This document shows positions 34,477 to 43,366 of a stretch of DNA of 64,000 nt, piece by piece. Location: the NCBI GenBank assembly GCA_016200135.1, contig JACQFI010000066.1, forward strand, positions 1 to 64,000, written 5' to 3'. Each line of letters opens with the position of its first letter. Position 1 is the stretch's first letter. This stretch comes from Planctomycetota bacterium (GTDB lineage Bacteria; Planctomycetota; SZUA-567; H5-PLA8). The notes under the pieces were generated by a model that was given only the letters and a program-made list of their open reading frames with translations, had not been told where the DNA came from and did not search any database. The position numbers were made by a program, and so were the translations under genes.

Positions 34477-35133
34477 ATGATGCCCTTCGAACAAGTGCGG
34501 GGGTGTTTGCGTGTGGACCTCTTGGTGACCGATCCCGTGACTGGGCGAAAGACCGGACTTACCGCCACCGTTCGGCGCACATTGAAGGCCTTGGCGAAGG
34601 CCCGATTCCCCTATTGCGTCATTGGAGCCACCGCGCTGGCCGTCCGTGGCCTGCCGCGTATGACTCGCGATCTCGATATTGCCGTCGTCATCGACGATCA
34701 GCGCCGCGCCGTGGATGTCCTGCGTTCGTCGGGACTGCGCGCCCGGACGCCCGTCGGTTCCGAGGACGATCCCGAACCGATGGTGGTCTTTGTCGATCCT
34801 GCGACGGGCGTCGAAGTGGACCTGCTCGCGGCCAATGGCAACCCCGAGACCACCGTGATCCGCGAAGCGCGGCCCGCGACGGTCTTTGGCGCTCGAGCTC
34901 CGGTCGCCTCGCTCGAACACCTGCTGCTCCTCTACCTCTATTCCAACCAGCCGCGGCACCTCGGCGACTTTGCCTCCATTGTTCAATCCGGAAAGGCCGA
35001 TCTCAAGAAGGCCGGGCGGCTGCTGCGAGAGATGCATCGCGAGATGGTTCCAGACTGGAACCGCCGCGTGAAGCAGGCGCTCTCCACGCCGCCCGCTCCG
35101 CCGCGCCCCAAGAACGGCCGCGCTCATCCCTAG
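34477..35133 (+). CDS. Nucleotidyltransferase-like protein
   Basis: A 218-residue protein. YCVIGATALAVRGLPRMTRD followed by L-D-I-A-V-V-I-D has the G-[GA]-x-A-x10-D-x-D pattern of the MNT/AbiEii-like nucleotidyltransferase fold, and V-E-V-D-L-L-A gives the third acidic residue. Such proteins transfer nucleotides to proteins or RNA and include toxins, but no antitoxin-like partner is encoded next to it. The start is uncertain: ATG at 34477 has no ribosome-binding site and a GTG at 34513 is an alternative. The stop overlaps the stop of the convergent AHSA1 gene in the shared sequence CTAG. Confidence 0.75.
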   Translation: MMPFEQVRGCLRVDLLVTDPVTGRKTGLTATVRRTLKALAKARFPYCVIGATALAVRGLPRMTRDLDIAVVIDDQRRAVDVLRSSGLRARTPVGSEDDPEPMVVFVDPATGVEVDLLAANGNPETTVIREARPATVFGARAPVASLEHLLLLYLYSNQPRHLGDFASIVQSGKADLKKAGRLLREMHREMVPDWNRRVKQALSTPPAPPRPKNGRAHP

Positions 35134-35552
35134 CCCGGAATCTTCATCCCCTTCCCGGTCTCCAGCATCGTCTTTAAGCTGGAGAAGAAGACCGGCCAGC
35201 CGCCCGCGATCCCCGCGCGGCAACGTGGCTCGATGCCGTAGTGCGAGAGCGTAAGCCGCACCGTCGCGCCCATCTTTTCAATCTCGAAGACGACGCGTGA
35301 CGAACGCTTCTGATAGCCCATGATTTGAAAAGTGTACGAGAGCAGTTTGGGCGGGTCGTACTTCAGGACTTTTCCATTCCAGTCCAGCCTATCGTTGCGC
35401 GAGAAGGTCTGCACCTTCGCGCCGCGCTTCCAAGTCGATTGGATCTTCGCGTGCCAGTACTTCAGCATAAAGTTCCCGCGCGTCAGCGCACGCCACAGTT
35501 TCTGGGGCGTCGTCTTAATGTAGGTGACGTACACGAAATTCGGAGCGTTCAT
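35130..35552 (-). CDS. AHSA1/SRPBCC-domain protein
   Basis: A 140-residue protein with the START-like SRPBCC fold: FVYVTYIKTTPQKLWRALTR at the start, KYDPPKLLSYTF in the middle and a C-terminal amphipathic helix (GGWPVFFSSLKTMLETGKG). The fold binds hydrophobic ligands. It is coupled by a 4-nt ATGA overlap to an ArsR-family regulator gene upstream, the standard arrangement for this family. The ligand is not known. Confidence 0.88.
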   Translation of the reverse strand: MNAPNFVYVTYIKTTPQKLWRALTRGNFMLKYWHAKIQSTWKRGAKVQTFSRNDRLDWNGKVLKYDPPKLLSYTFQIMGYQKRSSRVVFEIEKMGATVRLTLSHYGIEPRCRAGIAGGWPVFFSSLKTMLETGKGMKIPG

Positions 35553-35875
35553 CGCTTCTTCCTTTCCAGTTCGGTTTTCAGCTCGTCCAGAGCCTGTAAA
35601 CGGCTGAGCTCGTACTTGGCGATCCAGCGCGCCTGAATCTCGTGGATCGGCACCGGGTTCAGGTAATGCAGCTTCTCCCGGCCCTGCCAGTGCGTGACCA
35701 CGAGACGCGCGCCTTCCAGGAGCGCCAGATGCTTGGAGACCGCCTGCCGCGTCATCTTCATGTGCGCGCACAACTCGCCCAGGGTCTGCCCATTCTTCGC
35801 GCACAGCTTGTCGAGCAGCTTGCGGCGGCTGCCGTCGGCTAACGCGTTAAACACGCGGTCTTCGTTCCGGCTCAT
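35549..35875 (-). CDS. ArsR-family transcriptional regulator
   Basis: A 108-residue winged-helix protein: NALADGSRRKLLDKLCAKNG, then the recognition helix part MTRQAVSKHLALLEGARLVV, then the wing W-Q-G-R-E-K-L-H-Y-L-N. The metal-binding E-L-C-V-C-D motif of ArsR/SmtB sensors is absent; one cysteine (ELCAHM) sits near that place. It is of the type that controls AHSA1 genes. A perfect 8-bp dyad lies 11 bp upstream of its ATG and is the probable operator for autoregulation. Confidence 0.92.
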   Translation of the reverse strand: MSRNEDRVFNALADGSRRKLLDKLCAKNGQTLGELCAHMKMTRQAVSKHLALLEGARLVVTHWQGREKLHYLNPVPIHEIQARWIAKYELSRLQALDELKTELERKKR

Positions 35876-35886
35876 CTGAAACCATT

Positions 35887-35906
35887 ATGCAACCTTATGG
35901 TTGCAT
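35887..35906. promoter_or_regulatory. Operator dyad upstream of the ArsR gene
   Basis: ATGCAACC-TTAT-GGTTGCAT is a perfect 8-bp inverted repeat with a 4-nt centre, 11 bp before the ArsR start codon. Size and symmetry fit a dimeric winged-helix repressor. Confidence 0.75.
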
Positions 35907-35988
35907 GTCAAGGACTCCTTGTACGAATGACTCGATTTTCCAATGTGCCCCGCACGGAGGGATCATGTTCCGTAAGAAACTGTTTTGT

Positions 35989-37122
35989 TTACTGGTCGGT
36001 ATGAGGGTCGCGGGTCGCATCCGCGCGGTAAGGTTTCCATCGCGGCCACCAGTTGCGCACGGCCGCGGCGTAGCGGACGTAATCTTCACCGAAGACGCGC
36101 GCGAGTTCCTCTTTTTCCCAGGCGTTCATAAAGAGCAGGATGATCACGAGGTCCAGCGCGTAAAACGCGAGGTACCAGGATTCGAACGCAATCGCGAGCA
36201 CAATAGCGACGCCGACACCGGAGAGCTGCATCGGATTGCGGACGTAGGCGTACGGTCCGGTCATCACGAGTTTGCGCGTAGGATCGAGAGGAAGCGGAGT
36301 GCCGGAGCCTTTGCGGAAGAGTTCGAGCGCCGCCCACGCGCCGACGAAAGTTAAGATGAGTAACTCGAGGTTTTCATAACTTCGGTAAATTTCAATTGAT
36401 CGATAACTATGGTCACTAACGAAGTAGTTTAACCTAACAACAAACGTGCCAGGTTCGATGTATGCCTGATGACCATCTCCCATTTGCACGACCAAGAAGG
36501 GAATAAAAAGGTAAAAAGCCACGGCGTATAGCACCGCGTAGACGACCGAGCGCAGCCACAGCGCCTTGTTCTCCTTCACGAGCCAGAACCAAGTGACGGT
36601 GGCGAGCGGCAAGACCGCGAGCAGTGCGAGGTCCCACTGCCACCAAGGTTCCAGCGGGCTGCGTCCAAAAAGCGGAACAGAGGACTCAACAGCCAGAACG
36701 AAATCCGGATGCGCGACAATGCCCGAGTACGTGACGATAGCAAGGTCCCAAGCGAATGTAAGCAACACGACGGCGATGTAAAAGACCAGGCGCTTCCATC
36801 CTCGCAGCCGTTCCCAGACGAGACAGAAGCCCGCGCCCCACAGGCAGGCCCACGCGAGATGCAGGTCGGCGGGGACCTCCAGGAAAAGCCCGCGCATGTT
36901 GTAGGCATACGCACCAAAATTGACGAGTAGCACATCGGCGCTGAACGAGAGGAAGAAGTGGACGATGCCCGCCGCCGCCGCCGCGCGCTTGATGCGGTTC
37001 TCCAGCGGCGAGCCGCGCCAGAGCACGACCGTAATGCCGATGCAGGTGCAGACGAACGCGAAGCGCGCGTGATCGACCGCGCCAAGTGGGCCGAGCGTGC
37101 CGAACCGCTCCGCGAAATTCAC
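35989..37122 (-). CDS. Integral membrane protein with ICMT/PEMT-like methyltransferase domain
   Basis: A 377-residue protein with about nine to ten hydrophobic helices. The last 120 residues carry the isoprenylcysteine/phospholipid methyltransferase pattern: KLVMTGPYAYVRNPMQLSGV, then E-K-E-E-L-A-R-V-F-G-E-D-Y. The N-terminal 240 residues are a membrane region of unknown family. The protein would methylate a lipid or lipid-linked thiol or amine at the membrane. Its ATG overlaps the stop of the upstream SRPBCC-membrane gene (ATGA), and a third small membrane gene lies before that. Confidence 0.78.
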   Translation of the reverse strand: MNFAERFGTLGPLGAVDHARFAFVCTCIGITVVLWRGSPLENRIKRAAAAAGIVHFFLSFSADVLLVNFGAYAYNMRGLFLEVPADLHLAWACLWGAGFCLVWERLRGWKRLVFYIAVVLLTFAWDLAIVTYSGIVAHPDFVLAVESSVPLFGRSPLEPWWQWDLALLAVLPLATVTWFWLVKENKALWLRSVVYAVLYAVAFYLFIPFLVVQMGDGHQAYIEPGTFVVRLNYFVSDHSYRSIEIYRSYENLELLILTFVGAWAALELFRKGSGTPLPLDPTRKLVMTGPYAYVRNPMQLSGVGVAIVLAIAFESWYLAFYALDLVIILLFMNAWEKEELARVFGEDYVRYAAAVRNWWPRWKPYRADATRDPHTDQ

Positions 37123-38132
37123 CGCGCACCCTCGCGGAGCTCTCCGGCGAGCACGTCATGCATGGCCGCGATGCCGGCATCCATCAGCGTCTCGTAATAA
37201 AGGGCAGGCCCGAGCTTGCGGCGGTACCTCGTGGTGAGCGTCACGCGGGTACGCCCGCCATTGGCATCGCTCGCAGCGTCTTCAAGCTCCACGCGCGTCT
37301 CGATCAATTCGAGCCAGCCGCCGATGCGCGTCTCGTTGCGCGTGCATACAAAGACGGCGCGGCGGCCCGGGTCCCATGCGGCCACGCGAAAGACCATGCG
37401 CCCGCGCGGCCGGTCGGCATCGTCGCCGTTCACGGGCGCGCCGAAGTCCACAAAGCGGATTGCGCCCGCGCCCTGCGCGCCAAAGGCATAGCGCTCGGGC
37501 AGAGGCATGGCAAAGAGCCACGCCGGCAGCGGTATGGTGGGCGGACGGTCGAAGCTGAGCGCGCGCCAGACGGTCTCGCGCGGCGCGGCGATCTCGTACG
37601 TGTTCGCAACCGTGCGCTCGGGCGCGCCGAGCGCCAGGACGCGTGCGTCCCACGCGGCATACCCGAGCAGCGCGCCCGCAACCAGCACGATCGTCCAGCG
37701 CCTTGGGTTGGCAGGTTTATCCGACCCAAAGCGCGCCGAACGTGCCAGGCACGCGCCGAGCCAGGTCATGCCCATGAACAGCGGCGAGGCCATCAGCACG
37801 CAGATGAAGCCTTCGCCTAGAAAGAAGAAACTCGCCGCGCCATTGAAGAGCATGCTGAGGAAGCACGTGCTCATGATGTGTTCGCGCCGCGAGACCAGGT
37901 TCGCGACGAGCAGCGAGGAGAAGAACGGGAGCACGAGAAAGAGGAGCGCCGAGCCCGAGATGCGCGTGAGGACCAGCAGCAGATACACCAGCACGAACAA
38001 GCCCGTGCCCGCGAACATGGCCGCGACGCGCGGGCGGTCCCATTCGAGCGCCGCGGCGCGCGCGCGCCGATTGCGCTCGAACTCGTCGTGCACGAACTCG
38101 GCGCTGCCGGGTGAACCCTGAACTAGCGCCAT
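37119..38132 (-). CDS. Membrane protein with C-terminal SRPBCC domain
   Basis: A 337-residue protein: four to five helices in residues about 35-165, then a soluble SRPBCC/START-like domain from about 180 (T-Y-E-I-A-A-P-R-E-T-V-W-R-A-L) to the end (YYETLMDAGIAAMHDVLAGE). Membrane helices fused to a lipid-binding-type domain suggest a role with a membrane lipid. The start overlaps the end of the small upstream gene by 10 nt, and the stop overlaps the methyltransferase gene, so the three genes form one operon. Function is inferred only from the domains. Confidence 0.72.
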   Translation of the reverse strand: MALVQGSPGSAEFVHDEFERNRRARAAALEWDRPRVAAMFAGTGLFVLVYLLLVLTRISGSALLFLVLPFFSSLLVANLVSRREHIMSTCFLSMLFNGAASFFFLGEGFICVLMASPLFMGMTWLGACLARSARFGSDKPANPRRWTIVLVAGALLGYAAWDARVLALGAPERTVANTYEIAAPRETVWRALSFDRPPTIPLPAWLFAMPLPERYAFGAQGAGAIRFVDFGAPVNGDDADRPRGRMVFRVAAWDPGRRAVFVCTRNETRIGGWLELIETRVELEDAASDANGGRTRVTLTTRYRRKLGPALYYETLMDAGIAAMHDVLAGELREGAR

Positions 38133-38479
38133 CGCGTGATCTCCTGGGCCGCGACGACAATCCACAGAAGAAAGCCCGAGGCCGCAGCCAGGATGAGCAG
38201 CGAACTGAGGCGCACGCGCCAGACGATCAGGATCGCGGCGATCAGCAGCACGCAGCCGAGCGAGGCCACGAGCGGGCAGGTCTGCGAGAGCGGCTGGATA
38301 CCGCCGATTTGGATCGAGAGGCCGAGGCGGCGCGTGACGGAGAGATGCAGCGCGAAGAGATAGACTACCATCCCGAGCAGGCCCAGCCACACGCCGAGCA
38401 GCGCGCGGCCGCGGCTCAGCGGCGGGCCTTCAGGCGCGGGCGGACGTTCGTCGAGCGCTGCCTGCGGCGTTTCATCCAT
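38123..38479 (-). CDS. Small membrane protein, first gene of a three-gene operon
   Basis: A 118-residue protein with a Pro-rich cytoplasmic start and three hydrophobic helices (about 27-48, 68-86 and 90-110). No family is recognised. It overlaps the SRPBCC-membrane gene by 10 nt. Confidence 0.65.
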   Translation of the reverse strand: MDETPQAALDERPPAPEGPPLSRGRALLGVWLGLLGMVVYLFALHLSVTRRLGLSIQIGGIQPLSQTCPLVASLGCVLLIAAILIVWRVRLSSLLILAAASGFLLWIVVAAQEITRWR

Positions 38480-38600
38480 AGGGCCGTCCTGTGCAAATAG
38501 GGTGGCCTAGTGTACGCGATTCTATTCGAGCAGGAAACGTTTCTTGGATTTCAAAGGCTTCGAATCGTTCGATGAACTCAGAATACAAAACAGATCGTTT

Positions 38601-38686
38601 GGCCACCAAGACGCCAAACGCGCCAAGAACGGATCACACGCAGAAAACCCTCACATTTCTTGGCGTGCTTGGCGCCTTGGCGGTTC
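38601..38686. repeat. Paired-arm repeat, family A copy 4
   Basis: Left arm GGCCACCAAGACGCCAAACG plus CGCCAAGAA and right arm TTCTTGGCGTGCTTGGCGCC plus TTGGCGGTT pair imperfectly. It ends 9 bp from the stop of the oxidoreductase gene and could end its transcript. Confidence 0.75.
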
Positions 38687-38694
38687 AATTCGCC

Positions 38695-39774
38695 TCACTT
38701 GATACCGAGGTACGCCCTGTAGATCGTCTCGAAAGCGCGGACGTCGAAGAGCGTGTCTTCGCCGCTGGAGCGGAACGGCGCGCCGCTGCGGACCTGTGCG
38801 ACGAAGTGCGCGGCCTCGCGCTGATAGCTCCAGCTCCAGCGTTCGTTGGGATCGGCCGGCAGCGCCTGCGTGATCTGCTGCGTCTTGCCCGCCTTGTAGA
38901 TCTCGGCGCTGGCGGCGACGTTCTTCAGCAGCAGCGGCGGGGCCTCGGTGCGCACCCAGCCGTCGCGGAAGTAGACCTGCGTATGCTCGTCCCAGCCCCA
39001 GTGCGACATCGAGCCGCTCTCGATCACCGCGCGCACGCCGCCGACCTCGAGGATCGCCACGCCCTGGTAACCGTTCTCGGCGTCGAAATCGACCGCGCGC
39101 ACCTTTACGTCGCCGGCGTCCATCAGCCAGCGCATGAGGTTGAGGTTGTGCGTGTATTGCTGGAGGTAATTCAGATAGCCGTCGGCATTCTTCGTCGGCA
39201 GCCAGTCGGGCAGGTTCGAACCGCCGGGGCCCGCGGGCGGCTTCTCGTCGGTGCTGAAGATGCTCGCCGAGTTGCCCGCGGTCCACTGCTGCCCGCAGAA
39301 GCCGTGCGTGCGGATGAACGTCACGGGCCCGAGCTCGCCTGTGCGGCGAAACTCGTCGACGGCTTTCTTCACCAGCTCATTACCGGAATCGTAACGCTTC
39401 ATGTATGCGACCATCAGGCGCGCCTTGCCCTGCTTGGCCGCGGCGAGCATCTTCTCGCCTTGCACGACGCTGACGGCCATCGGCTTTTCCATGAAGACGT
39501 GCTTGCCCGCGCGCAGCAGGTCGCAGGCGATCTCGGCCTGGGTCTCGAACGGCGCCGAGACGCCCACCGCGTCGATCTCCTTGTCCTCGCAGAGCTGCTT
39601 GTGCGCGTCGTACTGCTTCTTGATGCCGTACTTCGCGGCCACGAGCCCGCGCAGCTTGGGCCGGACCTCCGCGATGGCCTCCAGCCGCGCGTTGGGCAGC
39701 GCACTCAGGTTGGGGATGTGAATCGTCTGCGCGACAAAGCCGCAGCCGACGTAGCCGAGACGGACGGTTTCCAT
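38695..39774 (-). CDS. Gfo/Idh/MocA-family oxidoreductase
   Basis: A 359-residue NAD(P)-dependent dehydrogenase. The Rossmann motif V-G-C-G-F-V-A at residues about 9-15 and the E-K-P motif (KHVFMEKPMAV) are intact, as is a substrate-side Tyr/His region (YLQQYTHNLNLMRWL). The family oxidises or isomerises sugars and inositols. It is encoded behind a ThuA-domain gene on the same strand with a 92-bp spacer, a frequent pairing in sugar-catabolic loci. The exact sugar cannot be told. Confidence 0.92.
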   Translation of the reverse strand: METVRLGYVGCGFVAQTIHIPNLSALPNARLEAIAEVRPKLRGLVAAKYGIKKQYDAHKQLCEDKEIDAVGVSAPFETQAEIACDLLRAGKHVFMEKPMAVSVVQGEKMLAAAKQGKARLMVAYMKRYDSGNELVKKAVDEFRRTGELGPVTFIRTHGFCGQQWTAGNSASIFSTDEKPPAGPGGSNLPDWLPTKNADGYLNYLQQYTHNLNLMRWLMDAGDVKVRAVDFDAENGYQGVAILEVGGVRAVIESGSMSHWGWDEHTQVYFRDGWVRTEAPPLLLKNVAASAEIYKAGKTQQITQALPADPNERWSWSYQREAAHFVAQVRSGAPFRSSGEDTLFDVRAFETIYRAYLGIK

Positions 39775-39802
39775 GCTGGCATCCTCTAGAAAGTGCGTAA
39801 CT

Positions 39803-39854
39803 GAAGTAATCAGTAATCAGTGGTCGTTCCGCCAAAGCTGTTACTGATTACTTC
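39803..39854. repeat. Inverted repeat (family F)
   Basis: GAAGTAATCAGTAA and its exact complement flank a 24-nt loop in the spacer between the ThuA and MocA genes. A perfect 14-bp stem. Confidence 0.8.
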
Positions 39855-39866
39855 CGTTCCTGATTT

Positions 39867-40604
39867 TCACCCTTTGACGATCGGCACGAGTGGCTTGTGG
39901 TTGCCGTAGAACTGCTTTTGCGGAAACGCGGGCGCGGCCCAGCGCGCGGCGTTCGCGATCACCTTCTGGACGTTAGCATCGTAGTAGGTCGGGTAGGTCT
40001 CGTGGCCGGGGCGGAAGTAAAAGATCTTGCCCGCGCCGCGCTTCCACGTACAGCCGCTGCGAAAGACTTCACCGCCCGCGAACCAGGAGATGAAGATCGT
40101 CTCTTCGGCCTCGGGGATGTCGAAGTGCTCGCCGTACATCTCCTCGCGCTCGAGCACGAAATGATCGCCCAGGCCTTCCGCGATCGGGTGGCCGGGCTTG
40201 CAGACCCAGAAGATCTCTTTTTCGTCGGCCTCGCGCCACTTCAGGTTGCAGGTGGTGCCCATCAGCGCCTTGAAGATTTTCGAAAAGTGCCCGGAGTGGA
40301 GCACGATCAGGCCCATGCCGCCGAGCACGCGGTTCTGCACGCGCTTGACGATCTCGTCCTTCACGTCGCCGTGGGCGGTGTGGCCCCACCAGGTCAGCAC
40401 GTCGGTCTCGTCGAGGACCTTCTCGGTGAGGCCGTGCTCGGGCTCGTCGAGCGTGACCGTGCGGACATCGAGCCCGCCGGCCTTGCGCAGGCCGTCGGCG
40501 ATCGCCTCGTGCATGCCCTTGGGGTAGATCTCCGCGACCTTGGCGTTCTTCTTCTCGTGGCGGTACTCGCCCCAGACCGTGACGCGGACCTTGGCGCTGC
40601 TCAT
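39867..40604 (-). CDS. ThuA-domain protein (trehalose utilization family)
   Basis: A 245-residue protein with the class I amidotransferase-like ThuA fold: [20 protein letters not shown] at the start, [33 protein letters not shown] and [20 protein letters not shown]. ThuA domains occur with sugar dehydrogenases and probably act on sugar or keto-sugar intermediates. AGGAG eight bases before the ATG fixes the start. It precedes the MocA gene in what is probably one unit. Confidence 0.9.
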   Translation of the reverse strand: MSSAKVRVTVWGEYRHEKKNAKVAEIYPKGMHEAIADGLRKAGGLDVRTVTLDEPEHGLTEKVLDETDVLTWWGHTAHGDVKDEIVKRVQNRVLGGMGLIVLHSGHFSKIFKALMGTTCNLKWREADEKEIFWVCKPGHPIAEGLGDHFVLEREEMYGEHFDIPEAEETIFISWFAGGEVFRSGCTWKRGAGKIFYFRPGHETYPTYYDANVQKVIANAARWAAPAFPQKQFYGNHKPLVPIVKG

Positions 40605-40724
40605 GACGTCGTCTCCTAGGGATCGTGGGAAGGGTTCGGGAACAGAGAAAACGCTACCGCAGGCCGCGGGCGTGGCAAGGGCAGCGCGAAAGGTGCCCAG
40701 TTGCCCCAAAGGCAATATCAAAAG

Positions 40725-40743
40725 GCTGTAAACACGCTGTAAA
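40725..40743. promoter_or_regulatory. Tandem direct repeat upstream of the ThuA gene
   Basis: GCTGTAAA occurs twice, 11 bp apart (one helical turn), in the 231-bp divergent spacer between the ThuA gene and the secreted protein gene; a partial inverted copy (CACAGC) follows. It could be an operator or lie near the minus-strand promoter. Confidence 0.35.
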
Positions 40744-40835
40744 TCACAGCTTTTTTGATTTTTCCCCAGCTTTGCCGCGTCAGAATAACAGGCTCTAAAT
40801 GCAACGTTCGGCATGCTTGGTGGAGCGTTCGCGAA

Positions 40836-42764
40836 ATGACAGTGCGCGGTCAAAGATATGGTGGGCGCGCCAGCTTGCGTGCCGTGCTGTTCGCGCTCGC
40901 TCTGGCAGCGGCGTGGCGGCTGGGCGCCGCGGAACCGGACGGGCAGGTGGTCCGGTACGTGACCTTCCGCGACGGCGCGGTGCTGAAAGTTACGCTGCCC
41001 GACACCGAGTTGAAGGGCGAGCGTGTGGATGCGGACGGCACGAGCAAGCCCTCGGCCTGGAAGCTCTCACGCACCGAAACGCTCGACTTCGCGGCGCAAC
41101 CGGACCTGAAGATTTATACCGCTGCGCTGAAGCTGATCGCAAAACTGGGCGACGATGAGTTCGGCGTGCGCGAGCAAGCCGCGAAGGAACTGGAGAAGCT
41201 CGCGCCGAAGATGCGCGGGGAACTCGCCAAGGCCTACACCGGCGCAGAGGACACGGAGGTCCGCAACCGCCTGGCGCAGATCCTGGCTCAGGCGCCGGCG
41301 GGCCACGGAGAGCGCCTGACCGACGAGCTCATTGCGGACGGTAACGGCGCGCCGGAGCATGGCGTCGTCGCCGACTGGAAGCTGACCGCCGATGCCGGCG
41401 GCGCTGCGGTGGACCTCGACCGCGCGCACGTGCTGCGCCTCTCCGCTCAGCCTTTCAAACACACCGAGATTCTGGGCAAGGACGACGGCGATGCGACCAA
41501 GCGCCTCGAGAACGACGACGAGGCCACGTTTGGTCCCGGCGCGACGCGGATCGACTTCGAGAAGGCCCCGGACGGCACGGCGCTCACGCCGGGCATGGAC
41601 GTGGGCCGGACGTTCGTGCCGAAGGGCTTCACCATCTCCACTTCGGCCGCGGGCGCGATTGTCTCGGTGAACAACTACGATGTTCAAGGGCGCAGCCGGG
41701 GGAACTCCTGCGCGACGCACCAGCCGCTCTGGGAAGGCGAGCTCACCATCCGCTTCTGCGCGCCGGGGCGGCCCGACGTGCCCGCCTGCGTGACGCGCGT
41801 GGGCTTCTGGATCGCGGCGGTGCAACCCGACGGCACGGCGCTCGAAGCGTACGACTCGAAGGGCAAGCGCATCGCGGAGATCAAGACGACGAAGAACCCC
41901 AACGAGTTCCTGGGCGTGCGCAGCCGCACGCCGATCGCCTACATTAGAGTGGTGCCAAACGTCGCGATCGACCCGAACTACACCATCGACGACCTCGTCT
42001 TCGATGCGCCGCGCCCGCTCGAAGAGTACGGCCACGCCGAACTGGCCACGCTCTGGCTCCCCGGCGAACGCATTCTCTGCAAGAGCGCGCGCTTGAAGGA
42101 CGGCCGCTGGGAACTCGAAGGCCTCTCCTGCGGCATCGCGAAACTCGCGCGCACCGCGGAGCCCGGTTCGAGCCTGCTGACTTCTTTGAAGAGCCAGAAG
42201 GACCCGCCCGCCGACGCCTGCTGCTGGGCGCGGCTGCCTGACGGTTCGGTGCTGCGCGCGTCAGGGCGGGCCGCGGCGGACGCGCCGGACAGAGAGGGCC
42301 TCTACAGCATTCGCTTCGCGACGTTCAAGCTTGAGCCGGCCGAGTTGGTCTCGATCTGCGGGAGTGAAAAGGAATATCGCGAGCCGCCGCCGAAAGCGCT
42401 GGACACAAAGCCTGAAGGCGCAAAGACGCCGGCGTGGACGCCGGTCGAAGGCGAGGAGAAATTCAACCCGTGGCTGGACGCGCGCTTCAGCGCCAAGGGA
42501 CTGGACCTGGACTCAGGCAAGGAGAAGACCGCTTTCCCCTACGAGAGCGCGCCGCCGGTCTTCTTCCGTCCTTTGGTGAAGCCGAAGCGGCTCGCAGGCA
42601 AGATCGCGTTAACTTCGGGCGAGACACTGATGCTGAAGGGCGTGAACAACCCGGACGCGACGTTCGAACTCGCCGCCCTCGGACCCGACGGCGCGACCGT
42701 GAAGCAGGGCGCGAACGAGGTCCGGATCCCCGTGGAAGATCTGATGAGCGTCACCGCTCCTTAA
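40836..42764 (+). CDS. Secreted protein with helical repeat and beta domains
   Basis: A 642-residue protein with a signal peptide (about residues 15-30, ending LGAAE). Residues about 75-145 look like HEAT-type helices ([20 protein letters not shown]). The middle (about 230-340) is a beta-sandwich-like region with FVPKGFTIS and [20 protein letters not shown]. The final half is beta-rich and has no recognised family. It is probably periplasmic or surface-bound. GGAGCG before the ATG is a weak ribosome-binding site. Confidence 0.75.
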   Translation: MTVRGQRYGGRASLRAVLFALALAAAWRLGAAEPDGQVVRYVTFRDGAVLKVTLPDTELKGERVDADGTSKPSAWKLSRTETLDFAAQPDLKIYTAALKLIAKLGDDEFGVREQAAKELEKLAPKMRGELAKAYTGAEDTEVRNRLAQILAQAPAGHGERLTDELIADGNGAPEHGVVADWKLTADAGGAAVDLDRAHVLRLSAQPFKHTEILGKDDGDATKRLENDDEATFGPGATRIDFEKAPDGTALTPGMDVGRTFVPKGFTISTSAAGAIVSVNNYDVQGRSRGNSCATHQPLWEGELTIRFCAPGRPDVPACVTRVGFWIAAVQPDGTALEAYDSKGKRIAEIKTTKNPNEFLGVRSRTPIAYIRVVPNVAIDPNYTIDDLVFDAPRPLEEYGHAELATLWLPGERILCKSARLKDGRWELEGLSCGIAKLARTAEPGSSLLTSLKSQKDPPADACCWARLPDGSVLRASGRAAADAPDREGLYSIRFATFKLEPAELVSICGSEKEYREPPPKALDTKPEGAKTPAWTPVEGEEKFNPWLDARFSAKGLDLDSGKEKTAFPYESAPPVFFRPLVKPKRLAGKIALTSGETLMLKGVNNPDATFELAALGPDGATVKQGANEVRIPVEDLMSVTAP

Positions 42765-42800
42765 TACAACACGGCCGCATGTTGAGGGGATAAAATGGCC

Positions 42801-42827
42801 CGTGGCCGCATTGCGCGGCCACGGGTT
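42801..42827. terminator. Hairpin terminator between convergent genes
   Basis: A perfect 11-bp stem (CCCGTGGCCGC and complement), 5-nt loop, followed by TTTGT. It lies between the ends of two converging genes. Confidence 0.75.
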
Positions 42828-42849
42828 TGTATCTTGCCTGATTAAGCCG

Positions 42850-43209
42850 TTACTTTTCCATTGCCTTAGGTTGTTCCTTAGGAGTCGTTTCTTTCTTTAT
42901 CTTATTGCCACCCTTCGACCCCTTCTCTTCCACCGTTCTGACCTTCAGTTGTTTCTGCGGATTGAATTCGCCGTGAATGACCACGGTCTTGCCATCTAGA
43001 GGAGCAAGCTGTCCACGGCTGATGTCGTCCAGCACAACCGTGTACCGAACTCCGCTTGCATTGACGATCTCGATGGTTTTGGCTTCCTTATCGACCTTGG
43101 TTACAGTAACCGTCCCTTCGATGACCTCATCGTCGGCCAAGGCTGGAACGCTCACGCAGCCGATTGCAAAACAGGAAGCCACCAGAACAGATAACAATGC
43201 GCGATTCAT
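42850..43209 (-). CDS. Small exported protein
   Basis: A 119-residue protein with a signal sequence; either signal peptidase I cleavage after ALA-D at about 26 or a lipobox A-I-G-C at C18 is possible. The mature part is a small beta-barrel-like domain (EGTVTVTKVDKEAKTIEIVN; GKTVVIHGEFNPQKQLKV), OB-fold-like, with a Lys-rich tail. AGGAGG lies seven bases upstream. GC is lower (about 50 %). Function unknown. Confidence 0.75.
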   Translation of the reverse strand: MNRALLSVLVASCFAIGCVSVPALADDEVIEGTVTVTKVDKEAKTIEIVNASGVRYTVVLDDISRGQLAPLDGKTVVIHGEFNPQKQLKVRTVEEKGSKGGNKIKKETTPKEQPKAMEK

Positions 43210-43366
43210 AAAACCTCCTTTTTATTCCCTCCAATCAAACAGACCGCAATAACAGTACGTCCACCGCCCATCTACCAATGGGACTCTTTTAAGACGCTGA
43301 TCCTTCACGAAAAACGATTCCGGCGTTACCCGGTCTGAAAGAACCTTATTTTTGAGAATCTTGCTT

